Positions 63,816 to 64,000 of a stretch of 64,000 nt of DNA are shown piece by piece. Every line of letters starts with the position of its first letter. Positions within the stretch are counted from its first letter, which is position 1. Position numbers and translations under genes: made by a program. The notes beneath the pieces were generated by a model. The model was given only the letters and a program-made list of their open reading frames with translations. It was not told where the DNA came from and did no database searches. This DNA is from CAZMZW01 sp964571135 (GTDB taxonomy: Bacteria; Chloroflexota; Anaerolineae; Anaerolineales; Anaerolineaceae), in assembly GCA_964571135.1 (NCBI GenBank), contig CAZMZW010000002.1, positions 310,001-374,000 on the forward strand. The letters run 5' to 3'.

Positions 63816-64000
63816 ATGATCGTTCTGGGCGTGGATCCAGGTACGGCAATTACTGGTTTTGGAATTATCGAAGAAAAAGAAGACCAAACACTGAAAGTCC
63901 TGGATTGCGGAGCGATTCGAACTTCCTCAACTCTTGCAGATTGGGATCGACTGCAAATTCTTTACCAAAAAATTAGAGAAATCATTCTTCTCCATCAGCC
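63816..64000 (+). CDS. ruvC: Holliday junction endonuclease RuvC (3' end outside window)
   Basis: The 61 visible residues start MIVLGVDPGTAITGFGI, with the first catalytic Asp at residue 7, as in RuvC. The frame remains open to the window end. It starts four bases after the yebC stop. Confidence 0.93.
   Translation, partial: MIVLGVDPGTAITGFGIIEEKEDQTLKVLDCGAIRTSSTLADWDRLQILYQKIREIILLHQ

Overview
The window looks like a chromosomal piece of an AT-rich Anaerolineae (phylum Chloroflexota) genome. This is inferred from the tandem YYY-family (DUF2298) membrane proteins, a 1,417-residue RpoC with a large clamp-region insertion, a GlyA-GcvT fusion, and the general gene content. No 16S rRNA gene is present to confirm it. 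The left 40 kb is clearly AT-rich. Parts of the right side (about 40.5-46.5 kb and 48.9-63.9 kb) are richer in G+C.

Layout. 1-10.7 kb: four large polytopic glycosyltransferase/YYY proteins in one direction, then cmk, a truncated C69-peptidase remnant, a sensor kinase, and rpoC with its own promoter and structured leader but no rpoB beside it. 18.4-28.9 kb: mostly minus-strand genes (a TIM-barrel/NTF2 protein, an HD protein, a DUF218 protein, LipM, an aminotransferase, a GlyA-GcvT fusion behind a terminator-like leader, a lysophospholipase) with a plus-strand TGS/uridine kinase fusion among them. 29-39 kb: an ECF-like sigma factor with a small membrane partner, a glutaredoxin, fmt, mutS, scpA, rnc and smc. 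39-47 kb: a PpiC-type foldase, the rpsF-ssb-rpsR operon with a candidate S6:S18 leader hairpin, an ADP-forming acyl-CoA synthetase, a photolyase, azlCD, YwbE and an SRPBCC protein.

47.1-48.8 kb is an accessory, largely non-coding stretch. It holds a cluster of DnaA-box-like nonamers, a frameshifted membrane-protein gene, and three degenerate repeats. The repeats resemble the 3' end of the adjacent tRNA-Pro but carry an encoded CCA that the functional gene lacks.

48.9-54.3 kb is the most distinctive locus. It is a compact five-gene minus-strand operon: a zinc-ribbon membrane protein, a secreted/membrane protein ending in a seven-cysteine Cys-Ala repeat tail, a PqqD-like/radical SAM/SPASM maturase, a paralogous radical SAM pseudoenzyme that has lost every cluster cysteine, and a methyltransferase. 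I read it as a candidate peptide-modification system acting on the cytoplasmic Cys-Ala tail of a membrane protein.

54.3-64 kb: ligA and an RlmI-type methyltransferase, tmRNA, two tandem GH25 lysozyme-like genes (one apparently catalytically degenerate), a frameshifted SMP-30 gene, pncB, tRNA-Val, a fumarylacetoacetate hydrolase family gene, yebC, and the start of ruvC.
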